From NCBI RefSeq assembly GCF_000803215.1, contig NZ_JSXC01000026.1, positions 1-64,000 on the forward strand: DNA of 64,000 nucleotides, read 5' to 3'. Source of the DNA: Pectobacterium fontis (GTDB lineage Bacteria; Pseudomonadota; Gammaproteobacteria; Enterobacterales; Enterobacteriaceae). Within the stretch, counting starts at the first letter, position 1; every line of letters starts with the position of its first letter. Under the pieces are notes generated by a model. It saw nothing but the letters and a program-made list of their open reading frames with translations, was not told the origin of the DNA and did no database searches. The translations under genes and the position numbers were made by a program. Positions 48,173-56,577 of the stretch are shown here, piece after piece.

Positions 48173-49066
48173 TTAGGTGACTTGCAACGATGATGGCATA
48201 TTTTCTTGCTGAGCAAGGAAATTGTCGATCATCCACAGCCCTGCCGGACCGGGTGGATGAGGCTTGGACCAGACAATATCCACATCAATCCACTGCGGCC
48301 AGCCGGATACCGGCAGTTCTACCAGCTTCTGTCTGTCGTATTGCGCCACCAGCCAGCGAGGCAGGATGCTCCAGCCGTGCCCCTGCTGCGCCATTTCCAA
48401 CAGCATCAGATAGGATGGTGCAGACCAGACAATCCCTTCCGGTTGCAGCCGGTCGCTGCGTTTATAGGTATTGAGATAGAGTTGGCGAACGGTTGCCAAC
48501 TGGCTGCGAGTGACGCTTTTTTCCATCGCTAGCGGGTGCGCCACCGACACAAAAATGGCCATTTCGGTCTTTATCTGCAAACGCGCGGCGGCAACATCGG
48601 GCGGGTAATCCGTCTGTGCGCGTAATATGCCAACATGCGCCCGGTTCATTTGCAGCAGATCAATCACGTCGTCACCTTCCGCAATCAGGCATTCAAATTC
48701 AATATCGGGAAAGTGATGGGCGAAACGTTGGAGCACCGGCTCGTAATGGGTCGCTTGCCAGATGTCAGAGAGCACAAACGTCAGGCGGGGTTCGATATGA
48801 TCGGCCAGACGGATCGCCAGTTCATCCAGCGCCTCACTGGCGGATAAGATCGCCTGTACGTGAGAAAGCACTTTTCTGCCCGCCAGCGTGAGCGTGGGCT
48901 GGTGGCCCGATCGATCAAACAGCGTCAACCCCAGATCGGCTTCCAGATTGGCGATAGCCGCGCTGATGGTAGACTGGCTTTTATGGAGCCGTCGCGCAGC
49001 GGCGGAAAACGAACCCGCATCGACGGCGGTGATAAAAGCCAGCAGGGATTCCGGTGAATATCGCAT
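48173..49066 (-). CDS. LysR-family regulator beside a PACE efflux gene
   Basis: A 297-residue LysR-type regulator. The N-terminal winged helix holds FITAVDAGSFSAAARRLHKS and STISAAIANLEADLGLTLFDR; the rest is the effector-binding domain. It is divergent from the small PACE membrane gene at 49262, a pairing typical of LysR regulators of PACE pumps, which suggests it controls that gene. The 195-base gap between them includes repeated ATCGAT-like sequence near 49171-49183. The effector is not known. Confidence 0.9.
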   Translation of the reverse strand: MRYSPESLLAFITAVDAGSFSAAARRLHKSQSTISAAIANLEADLGLTLFDRSGHQPTLTLAGRKVLSHVQAILSASEALDELAIRLADHIEPRLTFVLSDIWQATHYEPVLQRFAHHFPDIEFECLIAEGDDVIDLLQMNRAHVGILRAQTDYPPDVAAARLQIKTEMAIFVSVAHPLAMEKSVTRSQLATVRQLYLNTYKRSDRLQPEGIVWSAPSYLMLLEMAQQGHGWSILPRWLVAQYDRQKLVELPVSGWPQWIDVDIVWSKPHPPGPAGLWMIDNFLAQQENMPSSLQVT

Positions 49067-49261
49067 CGTTATCTATCCCCTAATAATTCGAGTGTCAGGA
49101 CACCCTGTTAACGCCCCGCACGCCGCTTGCGCTGGCCGGTCAGAGCAAGGCTCAGCAATGAGTCTAATATATCGATTTTATCGATGGAGTCTAACTGTAC
49201 TCTACCATCTTATGCGATGAAAATGCGCGCAGTCAGAACCAATAGTTAAAGTGAATATGCT

Positions 49262-49732
49262 ATGAAAAAGAACACGACGAGAACATTGCGTGAACGTCTG
49301 TGCCACGCCGTTGGCTTTGAAGTTATCGCAACGATGATCTGTGCGCCAACGGCTGCCTGGCTGATGAATAAGTCGGTTTTTGATATGGGCACGTTGACAC
49401 TTATTTTGGCGAGTGTTGCGATGGTCTGGAATATGACCTACAACGCAGTATTCGATCGCTTATGGCCTGCGGATCGCGTAAAACGTCGGCTGCCGATCCG
49501 TATCGCCCACGCGTTGGGGTTTGAGGGCGGCTTTATTCTGATTGGCCTGCCGCTGGCGGCATGGGTATTGAACGTCACCCTGTGGCAGGCGCTGATGCTT
49601 GAGATCGGTTTTTTCCTGTTCTTCCTGCCGTACACCGTGGTGTACAACTGGTGTTACGACGTATTACGTGAACGCATCATAAACCGTCGTCAGCGTGCCC
49701 GTTCAGTGTCGTGTGAATCTCACCTGCGTTAA
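49262..49732 (+). CDS. PACE-family proton-coupled efflux protein
   Basis: A 156-residue inner-membrane protein with four helices, built from two tandem bacterial transmembrane-pair domains. Each half carries the family motifs: RERLCHAVGFE and WNMTYNAVFDRLW in the first, RIAHALGFEG and YTVVYNWCYDV in the second. PACE proteins such as AceI export biocides like chlorhexidine or, natively, polyamines. The partner LysR gene is divergent. Substrate unknown. Confidence 0.93.
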   Translation: MKKNTTRTLRERLCHAVGFEVIATMICAPTAAWLMNKSVFDMGTLTLILASVAMVWNMTYNAVFDRLWPADRVKRRLPIRIAHALGFEGGFILIGLPLAAWVLNVTLWQALMLEIGFFLFFLPYTVVYNWCYDVLRERIINRRQRARSVSCESHLR

Positions 49733-49816
49733 GGTCGTTTGGGAACTACGGTGTCTGTGACGAGAAGGGCATTCAGCAGCGGGTTACGCCGCTGCTGTAA
49801 TAAGTGGTGATAGCGG

Positions 49817-50596
49817 CTAATAGTAATCGCCGTGCCGATAGTCCCAGGTGGTGAAGATGTCAGACATGAGCGACATCACGCTGTCCACGTCCAGCCCTTT
49901 GCGTATCAGTGCCGGACAAGGAAATATATGACGTCTTCCTTGCTGTTCCGGTACGAGCCTTCCCTTCATATCCACCATCGACACCATTACCCCTTGCTCG
50001 TAGCGTGTGTCATGGGATTTATTTGGCTGGATAGATTTCACGTAATCGTCGGCTTCGATAATCAGATCGGCAAAGGCGCTGATACGCTCGCCGATCCCTG
50101 CCACCTCGCCCCGGTTGCCTTTACCAGACGGGTTGGCCGAGCTGGCAAAGGTTAATTTACCGTACTTTTCCCACAGTTCCTGCGTGAGCATTTCACTCGG
50201 CTTACCGAATTTAATCACGAAGCAACTGGTTTGGCGATCGTCCATCATCAACGCTTTCGAACCATCTTCGGGGATACGCGCCAGAGCGCTATCGTGCCAG
50301 GGAAGGATGCAGCCCAGCAGCACATCGGCATCCCAATGGCGTTGATATAACTGTTCGATTTCTGGATTCAACTGCGCCAGCGCTTTCAACTGCGCGAGAG
50401 AACCGCACAGCACGACGCCTGGCTTGTTTCGGTTGCGCTGCTTGGCGTCAAACTTGCGCTCCAGCCCGATTTTATCGGTAGCCATGATGATGTAACCCAC
50501 CTTGGTGGGGGAGACGATGATGCCTCCGCCGTGCGACATCATCTGTACTGCATCATCATGCAAGCCGCCATTCCAGTGAACTTTATTTCCACTCAT
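49817..50596 (-). CDS. YrdC/Sua5-domain protein of unknown role
   Basis: A 259-residue cytoplasmic protein with one YrdC-like nucleotide-binding domain. IIVSPTKVGYIIMATDKIGLERKFDAKQR matches the fold's opening in pieces, and TFASSANPSGKGNRGEVAGI matches the ATP-site loop of Sua5/YrdC/YciO proteins. True threonylcarbamoyl-AMP synthases carry a KRPxxKP-like motif; here the region reads AKQRNRNKPGVV, a divergent form. It is not next to the tRNA-modification genes. It may act on a different substrate; I cannot assign a reaction. Confidence 0.8.
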   Translation of the reverse strand: MSGNKVHWNGGLHDDAVQMMSHGGGIIVSPTKVGYIIMATDKIGLERKFDAKQRNRNKPGVVLCGSLAQLKALAQLNPEIEQLYQRHWDADVLLGCILPWHDSALARIPEDGSKALMMDDRQTSCFVIKFGKPSEMLTQELWEKYGKLTFASSANPSGKGNRGEVAGIGERISAFADLIIEADDYVKSIQPNKSHDTRYEQGVMVSMVDMKGRLVPEQQGRRHIFPCPALIRKGLDVDSVMSLMSDIFTTWDYRHGDYY

Positions 50597-50897
50597 GTTG
50601 CCTCCACTAAGAGAGAAAAAACGGAGTTCTATGGTGTAGCATCTCTTTGCATCACAAAGTTGCGCAAAAAGTAACCATAAATATCGGTGGAAATAAAAAC
50701 TGAGCTTGTACTTTGCGTGTCAGTTATCGCGCTCTGATAGGGGATGACCAGCCTGCATTGAGCAATACAGGCTGCCTGAGATCATACCGATTGCTTAAGC
50801 CCGTTGTGAGGGGAAACACAGAGGGGAGGCTCCCGTAGGAAGGCCCCCCGCCCCGTGTATCTCGATGCTCAAACGATCTTAGGGTTAAGGGAAGAGC
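50597..50897. other. Gap between the YrdC-domain gene and the flavoprotein gene
   Basis: No gene is evident. CAGCCTG (50749-50755) pairs with CAGGCTG (50768-50774) around ATTG/CAAT, a good hairpin without a T run. A second, G+C-rich hairpin at 50816-50858 is listed separately. Confidence 0.5.
50816..50858 (-). terminator. Possible terminator of the reductase operon
   Basis: On the minus strand ACAC-GGGG and CCTCCCC-TCT-GTGT can pair, followed by TTTCCCC, about 40 bases after the flavoprotein stop. Stem is interrupted; weak. Confidence 0.3.
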
Positions 50898-52427
50898 TTA
50901 TTTCTTGCTGAACTTCATATAATCCAGTGCACTTTCTGCCGCGATACGCCCCGAGTTGAGCGCAAAGCCGAAGGTGCCGCCGCCCAGCAGCAGGTCATAG
51001 GTGTCGCCATACATCCCGGCGGCATCATTACCCGTCACGTACAAACCTGGAATGACCTCGCCCGATTTATCGATTGCCTGCATTTTCTCGTCAATCTTCA
51101 CGCCGCCTAATGTGCCCAGCGCAGCGGGCTGCATTCTTACTGCATAGAACGGGCCGGTTTTGACTGGACGCAGGTAATCCATGTTTTTGTTAAACACCTC
51201 ATCCCGTTTTTGCGCCGCAAACTTATTGTTTTCTTCCAGCGTATTTTTCAGCACGCTCGCATCAACACCGATCCCTTTCGCCAGCCCGTCGATGGTGGCG
51301 GATTTGAAGACAAAGCCGCGGTTTTTCTCACTTTCCTTGCTAAATTCGCTATCAAATTTTGTCAGCTTGGTATTGGCGATCACCCATTCGCCAATCGGCA
51401 CATCAATGCCGTCTTCGACGTAATGTTTACGGGAGGTTTCGTCGAAAATGGAGTACATGATGCCGCCCACTTTTGACAGCGCATTGCCGGAGTGTGGCCA
51501 GATGATGACGTTGGATTCATCGGTAAAGCGGCGACCGTGTTGGTCAACCCACAGATAAGGTTGGCGTGCAGCCGCCAGCAGGTGAGAGTTGGGCGCGTAG
51601 TCCGGCAGGCCGGGGCGATAGGCTTGTAACACTCCCAGCCCGTCCGGTTTGGCACCGGCTTTCCAGGCCATATTAATGCCGTCGCCGTCTTTGCCGACGT
51701 TACCCACCATGATGGTATCGGGGAAGGCGGCATATTTTTGCAGCATCTCTTTGTTATTGGCATAGCCGCCCGTGGCAATGATGACGGCCTTGGCATCGAT
51801 CTGGAAAGTGTTGCCTTCGCTATCCTGAGCGATGACGCCGGCGACCTTGCCGTCTTTCACGACCAGATCTTTGCCCGCTGTTTTCACCAGCGTGGTGACG
51901 TCCATTGTTTTAAACTGCTCGTGAAATGTCTTGATCAGGTGGCGTCCGTGACCGGGGCCGTCGATCACATGCCAGGTCAGCATACCGCCAGGGCCGCCAG
52001 GGCCGATGTATTCAAACTTGATGCCTTTTGATTTCACCCACTCAATGGTATCGGCAGAGCGGTTGACGAAGGCACGCACTACGAAGGGATTCGCCATCCA
52101 GTGGCTGTATTCCATGATGGTCTTAAAGGCCATATCCGGCGTGACCACAATCCCCTGACGTTTCTGCATGCTGCTGTTGGCGGCGAAGATGCCTTCGGCA
52201 AAGTTACCTGTGCCACCGACAATCGGCTGTTTTTCCAGCAGGACGATTTTCGCCCCTTTCTCTGCGGAGGCCATCGTTGCTGAGGTGCCCGCCGCGCCTG
52301 CCCCGATAATCACGATATCGGCACTTTTCGGTATTTCCGGCTTTGCCGCATCCGCCGCCTGCGCGGCAGACCAGCCCATCATCGAGAGACAGAGCGTCGT
52401 GAGTACACTTTTTCTGAAGCGTTTCAT
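50898..52427 (-). CDS. Secreted FAD-dependent reductase, flavocytochrome-c/fumarate-reductase family
   Basis: A 509-residue exported flavoprotein with a signal peptide (cut after SAAQA, residue 24). The FAD motif is IVIIGAGAAGTSATMASAEK and the second FAD segment is DAKAVIIATGGYANN. It belongs to the FAD-binding-2 family with fumarate, urocanate and other alkene reductases, but has no haem domain. In Shewanella fumarate reductase the catalytic arginine lies in an NE-ITTR segment; the corresponding place here appears to read DESNVIIW, without arginine. Fumarate is therefore an unlikely acceptor, though the alignment is by eye. Electrons probably come from the FMN-binding protein encoded 41 bases upstream. 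Confidence 0.9.
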   Translation of the reverse strand: MKRFRKSVLTTLCLSMMGWSAAQAADAAKPEIPKSADIVIIGAGAAGTSATMASAEKGAKIVLLEKQPIVGGTGNFAEGIFAANSSMQKRQGIVVTPDMAFKTIMEYSHWMANPFVVRAFVNRSADTIEWVKSKGIKFEYIGPGGPGGMLTWHVIDGPGHGRHLIKTFHEQFKTMDVTTLVKTAGKDLVVKDGKVAGVIAQDSEGNTFQIDAKAVIIATGGYANNKEMLQKYAAFPDTIMVGNVGKDGDGINMAWKAGAKPDGLGVLQAYRPGLPDYAPNSHLLAAARQPYLWVDQHGRRFTDESNVIIWPHSGNALSKVGGIMYSIFDETSRKHYVEDGIDVPIGEWVIANTKLTKFDSEFSKESEKNRGFVFKSATIDGLAKGIGVDASVLKNTLEENNKFAAQKRDEVFNKNMDYLRPVKTGPFYAVRMQPAALGTLGGVKIDEKMQAIDKSGEVIPGLYVTGNDAAGMYGDTYDLLLGGGTFGFALNSGRIAAESALDYMKFSKK

Positions 52428-52468
52428 GATGTTTTCCTTAGTGTTATTAATATTTTTACAACACGGTA

Positions 52469-52816
52469 TTATTTCGCCTTTGCCTGTGAGTACGCGTCTT
52501 CTGCGGCTTCTTTTACTGCGCCGCTGGTCATCGTGGCGCCGGAGATCCCATCAACCTCTATGCTTTGCTTTTCGGTCATGGTTTTCGCGAGTTCTACTGC
52601 CGCTTCTCCTCCGACTTCCGGGGTTTCTTCCGGGGCATCAATGGTGGATTTGAGCACTTTCCCCTGTGCATCGATATCCAGCGTAACGGTGACATCGCCG
52701 CCGATACCCTGTCTGGCGGCGGAATAGGTGCCGGGTGTAAAGCTCCCTTCTTGTGCGATCGCGGTTCCCACGGCGAATAACAGGCAGAATGGAAGGATTC
52801 CTGAGCAAATTTTCAT
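52469..52816 (-). CDS. Exported FMN-binding-domain protein (covalent flavin carrier)
   Basis: A 115-residue periplasmic protein with a signal peptide (cut near AIAQ, residue 22) and one FMN-binding domain. The flavinylation motif DGISGATMTS is at residues 89-98, so Thr95 should carry FMN attached by ApbE, as in NqrC and RnfG. The ATG at 52816 is chosen over one 20 codons upstream because a signal peptide begins there and GGAA precedes it. It likely ferries electrons from the NrfD-like quinol dehydrogenase to the flavoprotein reductase. No apbE is seen in the window. Confidence 0.88.
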   Translation of the reverse strand: MKICSGILPFCLLFAVGTAIAQEGSFTPGTYSAARQGIGGDVTVTLDIDAQGKVLKSTIDAPEETPEVGGEAAVELAKTMTEKQSIEVDGISGATMTSGAVKEAAEDAYSQAKAK

Positions 52817-52881
52817 ATCAATAGTTCCAGTAGTTTTTGAATGAGTACGTTGAATAGCCCCGTTATTTCCCATCAATAAAG

Positions 52882-54258
52882 CTATCTCCCATGAATAAAG
52901 TGATAACCGTCATCGTTATTGAGGGGCCTGAATATCAGGCAACAAATTGGTAAGCCGATGCCGAGTAATAAAAACAACAGACTGAAATGATTAAGGTTGA
53001 AAAACATGTCGAACTGAGAGAGAAAACGTAATATTGGAAATGTCAGCGTCATACTGAGCATGACGGAAAGTAATTGGCTAATGGTTAATAGGTTATTGCC
53101 GCTGTGGTACGTGCTGTTATTCAGATTACTGAAGGCCAGCGTGCTTTCCGCTGAATATAAGGTCGAAATCAGCACGCCTAATATGATGGTTATCATCCCG
53201 ATGAGGAGCATTGATTTTTCCTGCACGGCGGCGCTTAAAGCAAGGATGCAGAGTGATGTTACGCCGGTCGTCAGCATCAATAGCCGGCGATAGCCAATAC
53301 GCTTGACCAGTGGCTCGAACAGCAGTTTTGACAGCAGCGCGCCGCTGGAAAAAAGCAGCAGAATCAGGCTGGTTTCAACGGGTTTACAGGCCAGTGTCGT
53401 TTGCAGCATCAGGGAGAGCACAACGGGTGTTGATGCCAGCAGGGTTCGTGTCGCAATGCCGCCAATCACGCCGACAGAAAAGGTTCTGATGCCAAACAGG
53501 GCGCGAGGAAATAATACTGTTTCTGTGATGAGGTGCTGTCGATAATAAAGGCAAACCAACCCCAGCGTGCTGCAAGATAGGAATAATATGACGAACGTGG
53601 GAAAGATATTTTTCGTGGCGGTGGTTAGCATGAAGGCCACAAGAAATAACATCAAAATGGGAAAGGCGATTTCATAAACTCCCGTGCGTGACGTCTCTTT
53701 TATCGCCACAGCAGGAATATAGTGGGTTGCCAGAAAAAAGCAGAGTAAAGCCAGCGGAATATTCACGAGAAAAATAGCCTGCCAGGCGAGAAAATTAACC
53801 AGAATATTACCGACAACGGGGCCGATCAGGGTGCCGAATAATCCCAACAACGTCACCCGATTAAGAAAGCGCAACTTCAGGCTCTGTGGCGTGGTGCGGA
53901 GTATTACGGTTCTGATGATGGGCAGCATAAGCGCCCCACCAATACCTTGAATAAAGCGGAAAATGCTTAAGCTAGCGAGCGTGGTTGCCGTCATGCACAG
54001 CAGTGAGCCGAGCGTGAAAATAGCGATCGCTATCTGGTAGGTTTTCCGTTCCCCCAGTCGTTCCGCCAGCCAGCTATTGGCTGGCGTAAACGCCACGACC
54101 GTGACAATGTAGGAAATCACAATCGTTTCCATATGCAATACCGGCTGGTGCAGCGACTGTGCGATAGCAGGAATGGCGATATACACCATGGTGGTATCCA
54201 GGGATTGCATGAAAAAGGTGGCGGAAGCAATCCAGAATAAGACCCACGACGTATTCAT
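52882..54258 (-). CDS. MFS transporter, DHA2-like, inside the reductase operon
   Basis: A 458-residue inner-membrane protein with twelve to fourteen helices. The drug:H+ antiporter-2 type is suggested by FMQSLDTTMVYIAIPAI, the loop WLAERLGERKTYQIA and RFIQGIGGALMLP. Its ATG follows the stop of the NrfD-like gene without a gap (TAA-ATG), which means translational coupling. Such a place points to transport of the reductase substrate or product, or of a toxic compound handled by the pathway. Specificity cannot be read from sequence. Confidence 0.85.
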   Translation of the reverse strand: MNTSWVLFWIASATFFMQSLDTTMVYIAIPAIAQSLHQPVLHMETIVISYIVTVVAFTPANSWLAERLGERKTYQIAIAIFTLGSLLCMTATTLASLSIFRFIQGIGGALMLPIIRTVILRTTPQSLKLRFLNRVTLLGLFGTLIGPVVGNILVNFLAWQAIFLVNIPLALLCFFLATHYIPAVAIKETSRTGVYEIAFPILMLFLVAFMLTTATKNIFPTFVILFLSCSTLGLVCLYYRQHLITETVLFPRALFGIRTFSVGVIGGIATRTLLASTPVVLSLMLQTTLACKPVETSLILLLFSSGALLSKLLFEPLVKRIGYRRLLMLTTGVTSLCILALSAAVQEKSMLLIGMITIILGVLISTLYSAESTLAFSNLNNSTYHSGNNLLTISQLLSVMLSMTLTFPILRFLSQFDMFFNLNHFSLLFLLLGIGLPICCLIFRPLNNDDGYHFIHGR

Positions 54259-55221
54259 TTAGGCCACCGTCATCTGTCCGGCATACAGCACGAACAGGCG
54301 TAGCAGGAACACGCCGAACAGGCTCATGGCGGCTAACGTTATCATTTGCCTTTTGCCGGAATGGCAAGAGGGTTTGCGTACCCGGTTGGCGATGGCAGGG
54401 ATCACAATGCCGATACCGATAATGCCAATCCAGAATACGCCGCCCCAGAAGCCCGACAGCGCGGTTTGTGCGGCGACCACTTTTTGTCCTCCACCAAGCA
54501 GCAGCCCGATAAAGAACGCGAACAGTAGAAATAGCTCGGCGTACACCACCGGGGTTTCCACGCGATGGATGAAGTGCAGGGAGCGTGAGTTCCCCGACGT
54601 ATGCTGCCCCCACGCGCTAGCCAACAACATAACGGCAATACCTGACGTGGTGCCGGAGACCAAAAACAGGACGGGCAGAATGGGGTTGTTCAACAGCGGG
54701 AACGACTTCAGTGCTGACAGCAGAAAGCCGGTATAGCAACCAAGCAGGATCGCCAGCACCAGCAGCAGGTTTGCAATCACTCCCGCTTTTTTGACGATCA
54801 TCGTGGTGAAGCTACGCACTCGTGCCGCCAGTGCGGGCCGTCGCCAGACGGTTTCAAGCTGCGTCAGCCAGACGTCATGATAAAGCGTGATGAGCCATAG
54901 CAGCATCACCACGAAATACACCTGAAAGAGCATCACACCAAGCGACATGATGGACGTTGGATTGTAAAAGACCATCAAATACCAAAAGGTAAAAGGCTTG
55001 GTCAGGTGAAAAATCAGAATCACCAGCCCGAGGATCACGGCGAGCGGCGCGACGATTGCCGTGGCTTTGATGACGCGATTGCTGCCGTGGTATTCGGCAG
55101 GCACAAAGTGCCTGAGGAGCATGGAGATCGTGACCATTCCGGCCGAAATACCGACCAGAAGCAGATAAATAGCGATGGGCCAGTCCCATACCAGCGTGTC
55201 GAACGTGAAGGCGTTATGCAT
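54259..55221 (-). CDS. NrfD-like membrane quinol dehydrogenase subunit
   Basis: A 320-residue inner-membrane protein with eight or more helices of the NrfD/PsrC family, which oxidises menaquinol and hands electrons to a partner ferredoxin. DWPIAIYLLLVGISAG opens it, and GFLLSALKSFPLLN and FLVSGTTSGIAVML are family features. Its start overlaps the ferredoxin-subunit gene by 8 bases. There is no nrfA or nrfB, so nitrite is not the expected acceptor. Confidence 0.92.
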   Translation of the reverse strand: MHNAFTFDTLVWDWPIAIYLLLVGISAGMVTISMLLRHFVPAEYHGSNRVIKATAIVAPLAVILGLVILIFHLTKPFTFWYLMVFYNPTSIMSLGVMLFQVYFVVMLLWLITLYHDVWLTQLETVWRRPALAARVRSFTTMIVKKAGVIANLLLVLAILLGCYTGFLLSALKSFPLLNNPILPVLFLVSGTTSGIAVMLLASAWGQHTSGNSRSLHFIHRVETPVVYAELFLLFAFFIGLLLGGGQKVVAAQTALSGFWGGVFWIGIIGIGIVIPAIANRVRKPSCHSGKRQMITLAAMSLFGVFLLRLFVLYAGQMTVA

Positions 55222-55927
55222 TGTCGATGACTCCTCGTTTGCCCGGAATACGATAGAGTTGGGGTTCAGTGCCCAGATAAACCTTGGAGCGGTAGGTCGC
55301 GTTGCTCTCGATCATCTTGGCAATGTTGCTTTCAGGATCGTTGAGATCGCCAAATACCAGCGCTTTGGTGGGGCAGATTTCGACGCAGGCAGGCTGTTTC
55401 CCGGCGGCCAGATTGGTTTCCCGGCAGAAATTGCATTTGTCTGCTGTTTTCGTGACGGGATTGATGAAACGCACATGGTAAGGACACGCGGCAATACAGT
55501 AGCGGCAGCCCACGCAGCGTTTATCGTTGACGTCAACAATGCCGGTGAGCGCATCTTTGAAGGATGCCCCCGTTGGGCAGACCGCCACGCAGGGCGGATT
55601 TTCACAATGCTGGCAGGACTTACGAAAAAATTGCTTGATGGCGCGCGTTTTTTCGACGGCGGGAATATCGACGGTTTGCAATATCTCCAAGCGGGTTACG
55701 CCATCAGGGACATTATTGGTCTCTTTGCAGGCCTTGATACAGGCTTTGCATCCGATACAGCGCATTTCGTTATGCAATAAGCCATATTTAACGGCTAATT
55801 TGCTCTGCGGTTTTTCTGACTCGTTTTGCGCTTGTGCGAGACCGATATGCCCAGTAACGGCAATCGCACTTCCCATATAGGCAATAAAACGACGGCGAGA
55901 TAATTCTTCCATATCATAAATCTTCAC
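55214..55927 (-). CDS. NrfC-like four-cluster ferredoxin subunit
   Basis: A 237-residue exported iron-sulfur protein. SRRRFIAYMGSA near the N-terminus is a Tat signal. Sixteen cysteines in four groups (CIGCKACIKAC, CQHCENPPCVAVC, CVGCRYCIAAC and CNFCRET with CVEIC) bind four [4Fe-4S] clusters. The sequence follows E. coli NrfC closely (RFFRKSCQHC-like, PTGASFKDA, CPYHVRFI, KLYRVP-like). It carries electrons out of the NrfD-like subunit and is the first gene of the operon. Confidence 0.94.
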   Translation of the reverse strand: MKIYDMEELSRRRFIAYMGSAIAVTGHIGLAQAQNESEKPQSKLAVKYGLLHNEMRCIGCKACIKACKETNNVPDGVTRLEILQTVDIPAVEKTRAIKQFFRKSCQHCENPPCVAVCPTGASFKDALTGIVDVNDKRCVGCRYCIAACPYHVRFINPVTKTADKCNFCRETNLAAGKQPACVEICPTKALVFGDLNDPESNIAKMIESNATYRSKVYLGTEPQLYRIPGKRGVIDNA

Positions 55928-56577
55928 ATTGGGGTGATAGCCGTGCGAATGCTATAGAATACATAGACATGATTAACGTCATTATCACGTTAATATTTCG
56001 CAGTGTGATGCTAATAGAAAAGAGTGACCAATAATGATGATGGTGAGGATAGATAGGCCACGTTTTTATTGTGGGTTTATTGGAGCATGATGATAAAAAG
56101 CCAAGTGTGCGATATGTCACATTTGTTTTTTTGTATATCCGTATATAACACATATCGATTTGTTATAAATGCGGATTATTAGTAATGCCGTGTGAGTTTT
56201 TTATTTTTCTTATTTTAAGAAATAGCGGTGTGTATTGTTATTTTTCATTATTTGATAAAAGTGAATAATTGATGTGCGTCATATTATGCATTTTTTATCC
56301 GGTGCCTGAGAGGCATATAAACGGATTGCGCTATTTTTCGCAACAAATAAAAAACGTTAATGCTTATTTGACGCTAACGTTTAGGTAACTTAATCGACAT
56401 TGAACGATCTTTGGTTAATAAATTATTGCTTAATTGATAATAAGTTGGCTATATCTGCCATTAAGGCTATTTTTCATTAATTAAATGTGCATCTAATCAC
56501 ATTTGATTATTTACAAATCACTATAATTGTTATTATGTGTGGTTATAGGCGGTGTCGTTGGTGCGTAATATAAAACC
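55928..56577. promoter_or_regulatory. 650-base AT-rich divergent control region
   Basis: No coding region is evident. It separates the NrfC-like gene from the LysR gene. Near the LysR start there are alternating half-sites: AATCA (56495-56499), TGATT (56504-56508) and AATCA (56516-56520). The last two form a perfect TGATT-N7-AATCA palindrome of LysR type (T-N11-A). The long AT-rich part may bind H-NS. I saw no clear FNR or NarL site. Confidence 0.5.

Noticed and set aside
52469-55927. Formate-dependent nitrite reductase (nrf) operon
   Set aside because: No NrfA or NrfB cytochrome is encoded; only NrfC/NrfD-like parts are present, together with a flavin-based reductase.
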